A stretch of DNA of 62,158 bases from an uncultured Desulfobulbaceae bacterium. Lineage in GTDB: Bacteria > Desulfobacterota > Desulfobulbia > Desulfobulbales > BM004. The notes beneath the pieces are model-generated. The model was not told the origin of the DNA and searched no databases. It saw only the letters and a program-made list of their open reading frames with translations. Shown in pieces: positions 35,711 through 44,238 of this stretch (position 1 is the stretch's first letter; each line of letters opens with the position of its first letter). Made by a program: the position numbers and the translations under genes. The stretch is from contig CALZHP010000006.1 in assembly GCA_945787325.1 (NCBI GenBank), forward strand, positions 1 through 62,158, in the 5' to 3' direction.

Positions 35711-35836
35711 CCTCCTGCCAGTGTTCTGGCAACAATGACTCGTACGTGTTGCCCCGCGTAATATCTATTGCTTTATGGGTGTTTAATTGCACAACTCCAG
35801 TTTATCTTGCGCGGGACAGGAAGTTTAGGTGATGTA
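35711..35836 (+). promoter_or_regulatory. Candidate structured 5' leader of mgtE
   Basis: Three stems can form upstream of mgtE. Stem A pairs TGCCAG with CTGGCA (35716-35731). Stem B pairs GGCAACA with TGTTGCC (35728-35753). Stem C pairs CCCGCG with CGCGGG (35753-35815). A and B share bases 35728-35731, so they exclude each other, and B and C compete for one base. Alternative pairing before a magnesium transporter suggests an ion-sensing leader, but no match to the known M-box was seen. Confidence 0.4.
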
Positions 35837-37219
35837 ATGGAAAAAGTGGATAAACGTGACCTTATCGGTAACGAGGGGATGGTGCTTCTTGATACATTCC
35901 GCCGGCTTAATCGCCGGGGGGCTGTAGCACATCTTCTTAAGCTGATCAAGAAAACGCATCCCGCTGATGTGGCATGGGTTTTCCGTCACCTGAACCCTGC
36001 CGAACGTAAGGCCGTATTCAACATTATTGCACAGACAGACCTGGTGGGTGGTTTTCTCAGTGAACTCGACCAGTCTATCATGCTGGACCTTGTTCAGGAT
36101 CTAACACCTCAGTTTATGGCCACCATCATTACCGAGATTCCTCCTGATGATGGAGCCGACCTACTTGAAGCACTTCCGGAAGACCTCGCCGATCAGATCC
36201 GAAAACTGATGATGAAGGAGGATCGTGAAGAGGTAGAGGAACTTCTCCAATACCACCCTGAAACAGCCGGTGGACTCATGTCTCCCGACTTTATGGCGCT
36301 CGATGAAGACTTGAGCGTTGAGGAAGCCATAAAAAAAGTTCAAGAGCGTAGTGAAGAGAAGGAGATGGTTTTCTATCTCTATATCACTCATGGCGAAGAC
36401 CAGCTATCAGGTGTTGTTTCTCTGAGGGAATTGCTGATGCATCCGCCATACCGGCCGCTAAGAAATATCATGAACCCCAATGTAATTTCCGTATCGACTG
36501 ATACAGATCAGGAAGAGGTTGCTCATGTAATATCTCAGTATAACATTCTTGCAGTTCCTGTTGTGGACACAACATACACTGTGGTTGGTATTGTTACCGT
36601 TGATGATATTATAGATGTTATCAGGGAAGAAGCTACGGAAGATTTCCTGCAAATGGCGGGTGCCGGTAAGGACCGTGAAATATTACTCAAATCAACTGTT
36701 GACAATGCACTCACCCGTGCCCCCTGGCTTTTTGCGAGTTGGATCGGCGGAGTTCTGGCCATGGTCATTATATCTTCCTTTGAGCATGAACTTCAGAAAG
36801 TGCTGGCCCTCGCGGCATTTATTCCCATTGTCATGGGTATGGGCGGTAACATAGCTACCCAGTCCAGTACAATCGTAATACGTGGTATTGCAACAGGTCG
36901 CGTAAACATGCGGGAGTTAACCAAAGTAATATTCAAGGAAATGAGAGTCGGTATCATCCTTGGAGCTGTGTATGGCCTTTTCCTTGGGATATTGGCATTT
37001 TTTGGATATTCCGGTACACCTAACCTTGGCTTGGTTGTCGGCCTATCAGTTTTTTTTGCCATGACGCTTGCTGCGACCGTCGGTACATCGGTTCCTCTCA
37101 TTCTAAAACGGCTGGATATTGATGCTGCAGTTGCTACTGGTCCTTTTGTAACTACTGCCATTGATATTTTGGGTGTTCTTGGATATTTCCTGATCGCTAA
37201 GGCACTTCTCAACCTATAA
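35837..37219 (+). CDS. mgtE: Magnesium transporter MgtE
   Basis: MgtE is a dimeric, Mg2+-gated channel. The protein has an N-terminal helical domain, two CBS repeats (about residues 120-260), a plug helix, and five membrane helices with the family motifs GMGGNIATQSSTI and TVGTSVPLILKRLDIDAA. I start at ATG 35837 (460 residues), preceded by TAGGTG; the longer open frame from a TTG at 35768 would translate the structured leader. No adjacent gene shares the strand closely, so it is probably expressed alone. Confidence 0.95.
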   Translation: MEKVDKRDLIGNEGMVLLDTFRRLNRRGAVAHLLKLIKKTHPADVAWVFRHLNPAERKAVFNIIAQTDLVGGFLSELDQSIMLDLVQDLTPQFMATIITEIPPDDGADLLEALPEDLADQIRKLMMKEDREEVEELLQYHPETAGGLMSPDFMALDEDLSVEEAIKKVQERSEEKEMVFYLYITHGEDQLSGVVSLRELLMHPPYRPLRNIMNPNVISVSTDTDQEEVAHVISQYNILAVPVVDTTYTVVGIVTVDDIIDVIREEATEDFLQMAGAGKDREILLKSTVDNALTRAPWLFASWIGGVLAMVIISSFEHELQKVLALAAFIPIVMGMGGNIATQSSTIVIRGIATGRVNMRELTKVIFKEMRVGIILGAVYGLFLGILAFFGYSGTPNLGLVVGLSVFFAMTLAATVGTSVPLILKRLDIDAAVATGPFVTTAIDILGVLGYFLIAKALLNL

Positions 37220-37314
37220 TATGCTCAAAATGCATAGTTTTTTAAGAGGCATTTCTGTCTCAAATATATAATTGATTTGAGCAATCACTGAATATGTAAA
37301 GACTAAATTGTAAT

Positions 37315-38436
37315 ATGGATAATCAACAACACCATTTGGAGAGGAAAAGATTTTCCCCCTGGATGATCCTTATCATTGTTCTTTTCGTTTTCTGGTGGGT
37401 ATCCCAGAAAGAAGAAAAGCCTCGGCTCGATCCTGATGCCGTACCTCGTGCTGTGACGGCCCGGGGAGATCTTGCTGCAGACGAGCAAAACACCATTGAG
37501 CTATTCAGAAATTCTTCACCTTCAGTTGTTTATATCACCAGCATAGAATTACGTAAAAGCCTATTCAATCTCAATATTTATGAAATTCCCCAAGGAACCG
37601 GGTCAGGTTTCATCTGGGACAAGGAGGGTAGAATTGTTACTAACTTCCATGTAATTGGCGATGCAAACAGGATAGAAGTTACCCTTGCCGACAACACTAC
37701 ATGGAAAGCTGTCCTGGTCGGGGCTGCACCAGATAAGGACCTGGCAGTGTTACAGATTTCCGCACCGGTAGAAAAGCTTAAACCCCTACCAATTGGAGAA
37801 TCATACAACCTACTGGTTGGACAGAAAGTGTTTGCCATCGGTAATCCATTTGGCTTGGATCAAACCATAACTTCAGGAATCGTCAGCGCCCTTGGAAGGG
37901 AAATTAAATCCGTTACCGGCCGTACTATACAGGGCGTGGTGCAAACTGATGCGGCAATTAATCCCGGTAATTCCGGCGGACCGTTACTCGATAGCGCCGG
38001 TCGCCTGATAGGAGTTAATACGGCGATTTACAGCCCTTCCGGGACAAGCGCCGGTGTTGGTTTCGCAGTACCTGTACAGGAAGTGAACCGTGTTGTGCCG
38101 GAACTTATCAAGCACGGGAAGATAATCAGACCAGGAATAGGTGTTTCGCTAGCCAGTGACAACATTTCCAGGCGCCTTGAAGTTGATGGAGTTCTTATTC
38201 TTAAGGTGCAACCTGGAAGTACCGCCGAAAAGGCTGGAATTCTAAGCACGAGACGGAGCAGGGGAGGTGTGATACTTGGAGATATTATCGAAAGCGTGAA
38301 TAATGAACGAATATCTTCATACAATGATCTGCGAGATAAATTCGACAGGTATAAAGTTGGCGATAAGGTTAACCTGGGAATTATCAGAGATGAGCAGCGG
38401 ATATCGGTAAAGGTGATTCTTGAAGCAGTTAATTAG
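37315..38436 (+). CDS. Membrane-anchored DegS/HtrA-type serine protease
   Basis: This 373-residue protein has an uncleaved N-terminal membrane helix (residues 15-30) and a periplasmic trypsin-like domain with catalytic triad H112 (TNFHVIG), D142 (DKDLAVL) and S220 (GNSGGP), followed by a single PDZ domain from about residue 268. One PDZ and a membrane anchor match DegS-like sensors of outer-membrane stress. No sigma factor or RseA-like gene is nearby, so the target is open. It converges with the CNNM-type gene after only 32 bp. Confidence 0.92.
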   Translation: MDNQQHHLERKRFSPWMILIIVLFVFWWVSQKEEKPRLDPDAVPRAVTARGDLAADEQNTIELFRNSSPSVVYITSIELRKSLFNLNIYEIPQGTGSGFIWDKEGRIVTNFHVIGDANRIEVTLADNTTWKAVLVGAAPDKDLAVLQISAPVEKLKPLPIGESYNLLVGQKVFAIGNPFGLDQTITSGIVSALGREIKSVTGRTIQGVVQTDAAINPGNSGGPLLDSAGRLIGVNTAIYSPSGTSAGVGFAVPVQEVNRVVPELIKHGKIIRPGIGVSLASDNISRRLEVDGVLILKVQPGSTAEKAGILSTRRSRGGVILGDIIESVNNERISSYNDLRDKFDRYKVGDKVNLGIIRDEQRISVKVILEAVN

Positions 38437-38468
38437 CTCATATATTTATATAAGTTACAAGATGTAAT

Positions 38469-39500
38469 CTATTTGCTTGTTAATTGTTTTCTTCTGCGCG
38501 CGTATTCTCGCATATCACGCATCTGGTCCGTTTCATCAATTATTTCCTGCCCAATGATTTCTTCTATTATATCTTCCATACTGATGACTCCAGTGACACT
38601 GCCGTATTCGTCCACTACAACAAATAGATGCTGGCGTCGTTCGAAAAAGTCACGCAGTACACGATTCAAGGGAGCTGATTCGGGTACGAAATGTACCGGC
38701 TGCAGAAGTTCAGCGAGTTTTTTTTCATCATCACCGCTTGCCATGTTGATGAGAATATCTTTGCGCAGAACTATTCCCTCGACATCGTCAGAGTCCTTAT
38801 CGTAAACAGGTATCCTGCTGTGGCTGTCCAGCTTTTCAAACATGGATTTTGATTCTCCCACAGTAAGATGTTTGCTCAATGAAAATGTTACGGTGCGAGG
38901 TGTCATTACCTGCCTGACGGATGTATCACTTAGCTTTAAAATATTGGCAATAACCTCCTCCTGTTGGGGATCAATTTCACCAGACTTTCTGCTAATAACA
39001 GCAATTGCCTGAATTTCTTCAGCCGACACCAGGGTCTCTTTATCCTGGCCTGGTATTAACTTGGTGACAGCCTGTATGAGCCATACAAGTGGAGAAAGAA
39101 CAATAACCAGGAATTGAAGTGGTCCGGCAATCCAGGTTGCCAGACCTTTAGAGTAAGCAACGCCTGCTGTTTTGGGAAGTATTTCGGAAAGCAGGAGGAT
39201 AGCTAGTGTGAAAACCACAGAGAACAGTCCAAGGTACTCGTCACCGAATACCACTGCTGCTGCAGCGCCGGCAACCGCGGCTCCCATGGTGTTGGCAATG
39301 GTGTTCAGGCTTAATATCGCTGCGATGGGTTTGTGAATATCGGTTTTCAGCTTTTTGAGTACTTTACCGGAGCGCTTACCCGACTTGGCAAGAACTTCAA
39401 CATGGCTCAGCGGCACGGAATACAAAACTGCCTCAAAAATACTGCATAAAGCTGATACGATTATGGCAAGACCAACAGCGAAATACAATTGAACTAACAC
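38469..39500 (-). CDS. CNNM/CorC-type protein (DUF21 plus CBS pair)
   Basis: This 343-residue membrane protein has a DUF21 domain with about four helices (residues 5-170), then two CBS repeats (about residues 190-320). The family includes CorB/CNNM magnesium-efflux proteins and hemolysin-C-like proteins. The CorC_HlyC C-terminal domain is absent. It lies within 3 kb of mgtE, on the opposite strand, so the region encodes a potential uptake and efflux pair for magnesium. Transport function is inferred from the family. Confidence 0.88.
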   Translation of the reverse strand: MLVQLYFAVGLAIIVSALCSIFEAVLYSVPLSHVEVLAKSGKRSGKVLKKLKTDIHKPIAAILSLNTIANTMGAAVAGAAAAVVFGDEYLGLFSVVFTLAILLLSEILPKTAGVAYSKGLATWIAGPLQFLVIVLSPLVWLIQAVTKLIPGQDKETLVSAEEIQAIAVISRKSGEIDPQQEEVIANILKLSDTSVRQVMTPRTVTFSLSKHLTVGESKSMFEKLDSHSRIPVYDKDSDDVEGIVLRKDILINMASGDDEKKLAELLQPVHFVPESAPLNRVLRDFFERRQHLFVVVDEYGSVTGVISMEDIIEEIIGQEIIDETDQMRDMREYARRRKQLTSK

Positions 39501-39648
39501 GATGACCTCCAGGGTTTGATGGGTCTTTAATAGTTTTTTTAATTGAGCAATTTATTATCGTACATGTATAATGCCGCATTTATGATACCGATCTTGCTTA
39601 AGATTGTAAACAATCGGATATAAAGGGGAAAGATAAAAGGAGATAACA

Positions 39649-41133
39649 ATGATCAGTCTGGTTACAAAAAAACCTGAGAAATATACTGGAGACCTGGTAG
39701 CTTTTTTCGTTCAACAGCAGGAAAAAGGATCGCCCAGCTGCACCAATATGATAGTTCAGAAAAGTATCGACAGGGCATACGCGGCTGGAGATTTTTCTGG
39801 AAAAGAGGGCCAGACACTTTTGTTCTATCCTGAATCTGATTCGGAAATTATCACGAAAAGGGTCCTTGTTGTCGGCATGGGTAAAGAGGAATTGACTCGA
39901 GAATCTTTTCGCAAGGCCGGTGGTACGGTTTCTTCAAACAGTATCAAAACGAAAGCAAAAAACATTCTTGTTGTCGTTCCTGAAAAGTTGAATTTTGATA
40001 CCTCGGTAATGTCGGAGTGCCTAGCGGAAGGACTTTTACTAGGTGCTTATCAATTTCATAAATATAAAAAGAAAGAGGAAGATAATGATGAGCCCGGCAG
40101 CCTGGAAAAAATATCACTGCATGCTGCAAAATCTTCCGCGGCAAGAAAAGGAATGAAACGAGGCATTACCGCAGCTCTTGCTGGTTGTGCAGTAAGGGAT
40201 ATGGCAAACGAGCCGGGCAACAAATGGACACCATCTGATTTTGCCGGGTTCGGCCGCAGACTGGCAAAAAAGTATGGTATGAGCTGTAAAGTGCTTGGAA
40301 AGGCAGAGATGAAGAAGAACGGCATGGGCGGCATACTTGGAGTAAATAGCGGCTCTGCTCTACCTCCCACCATGGTTATCCTGAAGCATCAGGTCAGCAA
40401 GAAAGTGCCGACATTACTTCTTGTCGGAAAAGGGATCACTTTTGATTCCGGAGGAATCAGCATTAAGCCAAGCACCGGCATGGATGAAATGAAATATGAT
40501 ATGTGTGGCGGTGCAGCTGTGCTGGGAGCTATGCAGGCTGTTGGCGAAGAAAAACCCAAGAGTTTGAATGTTATCGCCATCATACCTGCCACGGAAAACC
40601 TTCCGGGACCTGCTGCATTGAAGCCGGGTGATATCATATCCATCTACGGAGGTAAAACTGTAGAAGTGTTAAATACTGACGCAGAGGGCAGATTGATTCT
40701 TGCCGATGCTCTCGCATACGGAATAAAAAAATTTAAGCCTGATGCCGTTATAGATGTGGCAACTTTAACCGGAGCAGTTGTCATTGGATTGGGTCATCAC
40801 CGCACCGGACTGCTCACCACAGATGATTCCTTGAAAGATAAGTTGATTGATGCCGGTGAAAGATGTGGTGAACCTCTCTGGCAGCTTCCGCTTGGGCCAG
40901 AATATTCAAAAGAAATCAAGTCGAAGGTGGCCGACATAAAAAATTTAGGAAACAGGGCGGGCGGGACAATCACAGCAGCAGCTTTTCTGCAGGAATTTGT
41001 TGGTGATACTCCCTGGGCGCACCTGGATATAGCCGGTACAGCCTGGGGTTTCACAGAAAAGTCTTATATTCCAAAAGGTCCATCCGGTACAGCTGCCAGG
41101 ACTCTTATTGATCTGATAAGAAACTGGAAATAA
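39649..41133 (+). CDS. pepA: Leucyl aminopeptidase (M17 family)
   Basis: This 494-residue cytosolic zinc or manganese aminopeptidase is hexameric in the family. The M17 signature NTDAEGRL begins at N342, and the metal-binding lysine and aspartates are in GKGITFDSGGISIKP near residue 265. The macro-like N-terminal domain is of normal length. It has a clear AAGGAG ribosome binding site. With pepF on the left side it adds to the peptide-recycling capacity of the window. The gene is followed by the Bax-inhibitor-1-like gene on the same strand. Confidence 0.95.
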   Translation: MISLVTKKPEKYTGDLVAFFVQQQEKGSPSCTNMIVQKSIDRAYAAGDFSGKEGQTLLFYPESDSEIITKRVLVVGMGKEELTRESFRKAGGTVSSNSIKTKAKNILVVVPEKLNFDTSVMSECLAEGLLLGAYQFHKYKKKEEDNDEPGSLEKISLHAAKSSAARKGMKRGITAALAGCAVRDMANEPGNKWTPSDFAGFGRRLAKKYGMSCKVLGKAEMKKNGMGGILGVNSGSALPPTMVILKHQVSKKVPTLLLVGKGITFDSGGISIKPSTGMDEMKYDMCGGAAVLGAMQAVGEEKPKSLNVIAIIPATENLPGPAALKPGDIISIYGGKTVEVLNTDAEGRLILADALAYGIKKFKPDAVIDVATLTGAVVIGLGHHRTGLLTTDDSLKDKLIDAGERCGEPLWQLPLGPEYSKEIKSKVADIKNLGNRAGGTITAAAFLQEFVGDTPWAHLDIAGTAWGFTEKSYIPKGPSGTAARTLIDLIRNWK

Positions 41134-41261
41134 ATGGCTGACTATTATTTTTGGACATATTATTAAATTGTGGTTATTTTATCTTTTTGAATACGCTGCA
41201 ATGGCAACAAATATGAGTGATTATTTATAATTAATATTATTGATACAACAGGAGATTAAGA

Positions 41262-41984
41262 ATGTATGATTTGAACACAAACAGTCGTGCTGCAACTATT
41301 ACACGAGCCCAGGAGCAGGCATCGACTCTCTTCCTTGCCAAGGTTTTTAACTGGATGGCAATAGGGCTGGGCCTTACCGGGATAACTGCATATTTTACGG
41401 CAAATTCCGAAGCTGCGCTGCAGGTAATCTTCGGCAACCAGATGATTTTCTATGGGCTCATTATTGGAGAATTGGGGCTTGTTTTTTATCTGTCAGCCAG
41501 AATCCAGAAATTATCCGCACAGGCTGCCACCGGACTTTTTATCGGGTACTCAGTATTAAACGGGATTACATTATCAGTAGTCCTGCTGGCCTATACCATG
41601 ACATCCATTGCCGCTACATTTTTCATAACTGCCGGCATGTTTGGCGCCATGGCTGTTTACGGGTTTGTCACCAAAAAGGATCTCAGCAGCTGGGGCTCAT
41701 TCCTGTTTATGGGATTAATCGGAATCATTATTGCTTCGGTGGTAAACATATTTATCGGCAGTTCAATGATGTCGTGGATAATTTCCGGGATCGGTGTAAT
41801 AGTTTTTACCGGCCTTACGGCATATGATGTTCAGAAGATTACGCAGATTGGTTCCTCAGGCATTATGGAAAGTGGTGAGACTGCAATCAGGAAGGGTGCC
41901 ATCATGGGTGCTCTGGCACTGTATCTTGATTTTATCAATCTTTTCCTGATGCTGCTTAGGTTTTTTGGAGGGGCACGCGATTAG
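41262..41984 (+). CDS. Bax inhibitor-1/YccA-family membrane protein
   Basis: This 240-residue protein has about seven hydrophobic helices and the family's C-terminal pattern TAYDVQKI and ALYLDFINLFLMLLR. BI-1/YccA proteins modulate membrane protease or ion-leak functions; E. coli YccA inhibits FtsH. The N-terminal tail RAATITRAQEQ is typical of bacterial members. The ATG has an AGGAG site. The stop codon is the first base pair region of the three-hairpin element that follows. Confidence 0.92.
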   Translation: MYDLNTNSRAATITRAQEQASTLFLAKVFNWMAIGLGLTGITAYFTANSEAALQVIFGNQMIFYGLIIGELGLVFYLSARIQKLSAQAATGLFIGYSVLNGITLSVVLLAYTMTSIAATFFITAGMFGAMAVYGFVTKKDLSSWGSFLFMGLIGIIIASVVNIFIGSSMMSWIISGIGVIVFTGLTAYDVQKITQIGSSGIMESGETAIRKGAIMGALALYLDFINLFLMLLRFFGGARD

Positions 41985-42119
41985 CCTGATTTCACGAGCC
42001 AATCAGGCCGAATCTACTTCGGTTTAAAGTGATTCGCATACTCTTGTATAGCGAATCACTTTAAACCTTGTATCTCCAACCCGCTTGACTCGTGAAGTCA
42101 ACGGGAAAACATCCAGGCT
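41983..42119 (+). ncRNA. Candidate structured element: three hairpins with complementary flanking loops
   Basis: Hairpin 1 pairs GCCTGATT with AATCAGGC (41984-42008). Hairpin 2 has perfect 17-bp arms (42021-42037 and 42051-42067). Hairpin 3 pairs 10 bp around the loop CGTGA (42080-42105, one bulged C). The loop of hairpin 1 contains TCACG, complementary to CGTGA in hairpin 3, so the outer hairpins could form a kissing pair around the long middle stem. A strong terminator lies 80-120 bases downstream. It may be an RNA 3' structure, a small RNA, or a mobile palindromic element. Confidence 0.45.
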
Positions 42120-42200
42120 CGTTTTTAATATGAAACGATTCTTTTTATTAGTTCAGTTCAAGCTACTATATTGGTTTGTAAATCTGACTTAAAATCGAAA

Positions 42201-42236
42201 TAAATAAAACGGGGCTCGAAAGCCCCGTTTTATTTA
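42201..42236. terminator. Bidirectional rho-independent terminator
   Basis: A perfect 16-bp stem (42201-42216 with 42221-42236) encloses CGAA. The GC-rich core ACGGGGCT is flanked by A- and T-runs, so it can stop transcription from both the Bax-inhibitor side and the gene at 42251-42976. Confidence 0.92.
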
Positions 42237-42250
42237 TGTGTCTGTGGAAA

Positions 42251-42976
42251 TTATTCCTTAAGGCTGACCAGGATATGTCCGTCTTTCACTTTAATATCGT
42301 TAACACCGTCGGCGAACAGTTTCCAGAATCCACCATCCGAACCAAATTCTTCGACCAGGTTTTTATTCTTCAGGTTTCCAAGCCAGGCGTTTGGCAGAGG
42401 AACACCACCAAGAGTAACTCCTTTCAGTGCAACAACCGGCTGATTGTTCTCATAACTTAAAATGGCGCCCATATTTATCCGTAATGTCTTTCCACCCACT
42501 AAAAGGAGACCTTCATCCATCGGTGCGATAATTTTTACGCTTACCAGGTCATCTGATAAATCAATAGCAACTTTCTGAGCGACATCCGGTTCGTTGGCAA
42601 TCAACGAGTTCAATTCTTTTTCAGTAAAGTTGATTTCCCGTTTTGCTCCCTCTTCGGAATAAGCCTCTGGCTTAATTGAACCATCCTTTGCATACTCGTC
42701 CCTTTGTTTTTCTTTTGGGAGTATTACACTCTTATTTGAGGCCGCTTCAAGCCTCGAAAGCTTTGTTTCCAGAACTTTTTGTTCCTGGGCTGTTAAATGA
42801 GTGGGTGTAAATGGTGAGGCGTAGATATAATGTTTTACCCACCAGGCTGTTGCAATAGCTGTTATAACAACAACGGCCGCAACAATTCCTGCCACATGCA
42901 GGCAGCCAAACCGGAATTTACGTTCTTCGGGGGGGGATTCAGGTGTGGTTTCGAGATTATTCTTTTCGTTTTCCAT
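42251..42976 (-). CDS. Membrane-anchored protein of unknown function
   Basis: This 241-residue protein has a charged cytoplasmic N terminus, a single hydrophobic helix (about residues 26-46), and a periplasmic domain of about 190 residues. The domain has a segment NFTEKELNSLIAN followed by alternating strands, like a lipid- or ligand-binding fold of the arginine N-methyltransferase or LEA-type sort, but I cannot name the family. No catalytic motif is evident. It ends at the bidirectional terminator and has no close partner gene. Confidence 0.72.
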   Translation of the reverse strand: MENEKNNLETTPESPPEERKFRFGCLHVAGIVAAVVVITAIATAWWVKHYIYASPFTPTHLTAQEQKVLETKLSRLEAASNKSVILPKEKQRDEYAKDGSIKPEAYSEEGAKREINFTEKELNSLIANEPDVAQKVAIDLSDDLVSVKIIAPMDEGLLLVGGKTLRINMGAILSYENNQPVVALKGVTLGGVPLPNAWLGNLKNKNLVEEFGSDGGFWKLFADGVNDIKVKDGHILVSLKE

Positions 42977-43096
42977 ATCTGCAACCTATGTATTTTGTTG
43001 AGAATAGTAAAGGGTGTTTATCAAAAAGCATTTTAAGATTGCTGCAGCATGTTTTCTTGTTTGCACAAATGTTATCTTAAAACCGTCTCAAAAAAG

Positions 43097-43903
43097 TCAG
43101 TGGTAATAATGCTCATCCAGGCTAATATCAAGTCTGATGACCTTTCCTTGATTCTTAATTCTAAACTCACCTTTATTCGTTGCCTTGAAAACAATAGACC
43201 CAACGGTACGGTAACCTTCAGGAATTCTTGCCGTATATGATCCGCCACTCCCGATTAAGTCTGTTTTCTTCGGTTTTACTATCTGTAACGGATTATCATC
43301 ATACCAGCCAATGACGTTTCTTTTTCTGATAAAATCATGCGCTTCCAAATCAATCATTCCAGAACCAGGCGGGTTTCTTAAAGCAAGATGTTCGGCACTA
43401 TGAAAGAGGGCACCCAACGAATCTTCATGAACAAACTTGTCGATCATCTGATATGTGTTTAAATTACTATATCTTAACATATAAGTTTCTTCAGGGACAA
43501 ATGGATGGGCGTGACAGGCATCGAGTCTGAATAGATATCTGGCATAATTCCCGGCAAGCAGTTCCTGCAGTAGTTTCAGGGTCTTAAAGATGAATCGTTC
43601 CGGAACTTCAATAAACTGCCCGTTGCATTGGGCCAGAAACCTGCCATCCTTGTACCTGATATGATTTTTCAACCTTTTGCCGGCACTGTATTCGGCATCA
43701 TACAGTTTTTTCATCTGATTAAGAGTGTAATACCAACCATCGGGATACTCAATTATTGCCTCAGCATATAAATCTTTTGTTATTGAATTATAATGAAATT
43801 CTGAAGTACTGTCAGCGTAAGATGTGTATGGTGATAATATGAAAAAGACCGATAGTGATAGACATATAATTACTTCAATGATATTAAGATTTGTTTTCAT
43901 CAT
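43097..43903 (-). CDS. Exported protein of unknown function
   Basis: This protein has a signal peptide of about 30 residues ending at SYADS, then about 235 residues of mixed fold. Cys and His occur in LDACHAHPFVPE and HSAEHLALR, which might bind a metal. I do not recognise the family. The open frame runs to a TTG at 43915; I prefer the ATG at 43903 (268 residues), and 43900 is equally possible. It is flanked by noncoding DNA on both sides and appears monocistronic. Confidence 0.7.
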   Translation of the reverse strand: MMKTNLNIIEVIICLSLSVFFILSPYTSYADSTSEFHYNSITKDLYAEAIIEYPDGWYYTLNQMKKLYDAEYSAGKRLKNHIRYKDGRFLAQCNGQFIEVPERFIFKTLKLLQELLAGNYARYLFRLDACHAHPFVPEETYMLRYSNLNTYQMIDKFVHEDSLGALFHSAEHLALRNPPGSGMIDLEAHDFIRKRNVIGWYDDNPLQIVKPKKTDLIGSGGSYTARIPEGYRTVGSIVFKATNKGEFRIKNQGKVIRLDISLDEHYYH

Positions 43904-44238
43904 TTTAATCAACAAAATCGAAACATTCGAAAGAGTTTCCGCTTCTAAATGAAAAATGACTGCGAAATGCTACCCCACAGGGAAGTGCTTATATTCCGAG
44001 GGAAACTTCTAATAGACTTTTTTACTTAGTTGGATATTGGAGATCAGTTTGAATAATCTTTACAGAAGAGGCGCTAAACATACTTGACGATCAGGCTGAA
44101 GTTATTCATAACCAATATCCGTCCCAGCATCTCGGCAGGTGGTGTTAATTTTAATATAATGATTTGTTGAATCATATGCAGCATGAGATGCTAAATTGTT
44201 GTCTCTTTAATGAGTTGCATATTTTGAAAGAAACATTT
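43904..44238. other. Intergenic region before the hybrid kinase
   Basis: No gene or clear repeat is visible here. It lies between the start of the exported protein gene and the 3' end of the hybrid kinase, both on the minus strand. Confidence 0.45.

Noticed and set aside
35711-35836. Standard M-box (ykoK) magnesium riboswitch
   Set aside because: Its conserved core segments were not found; only unrelated stems are visible.
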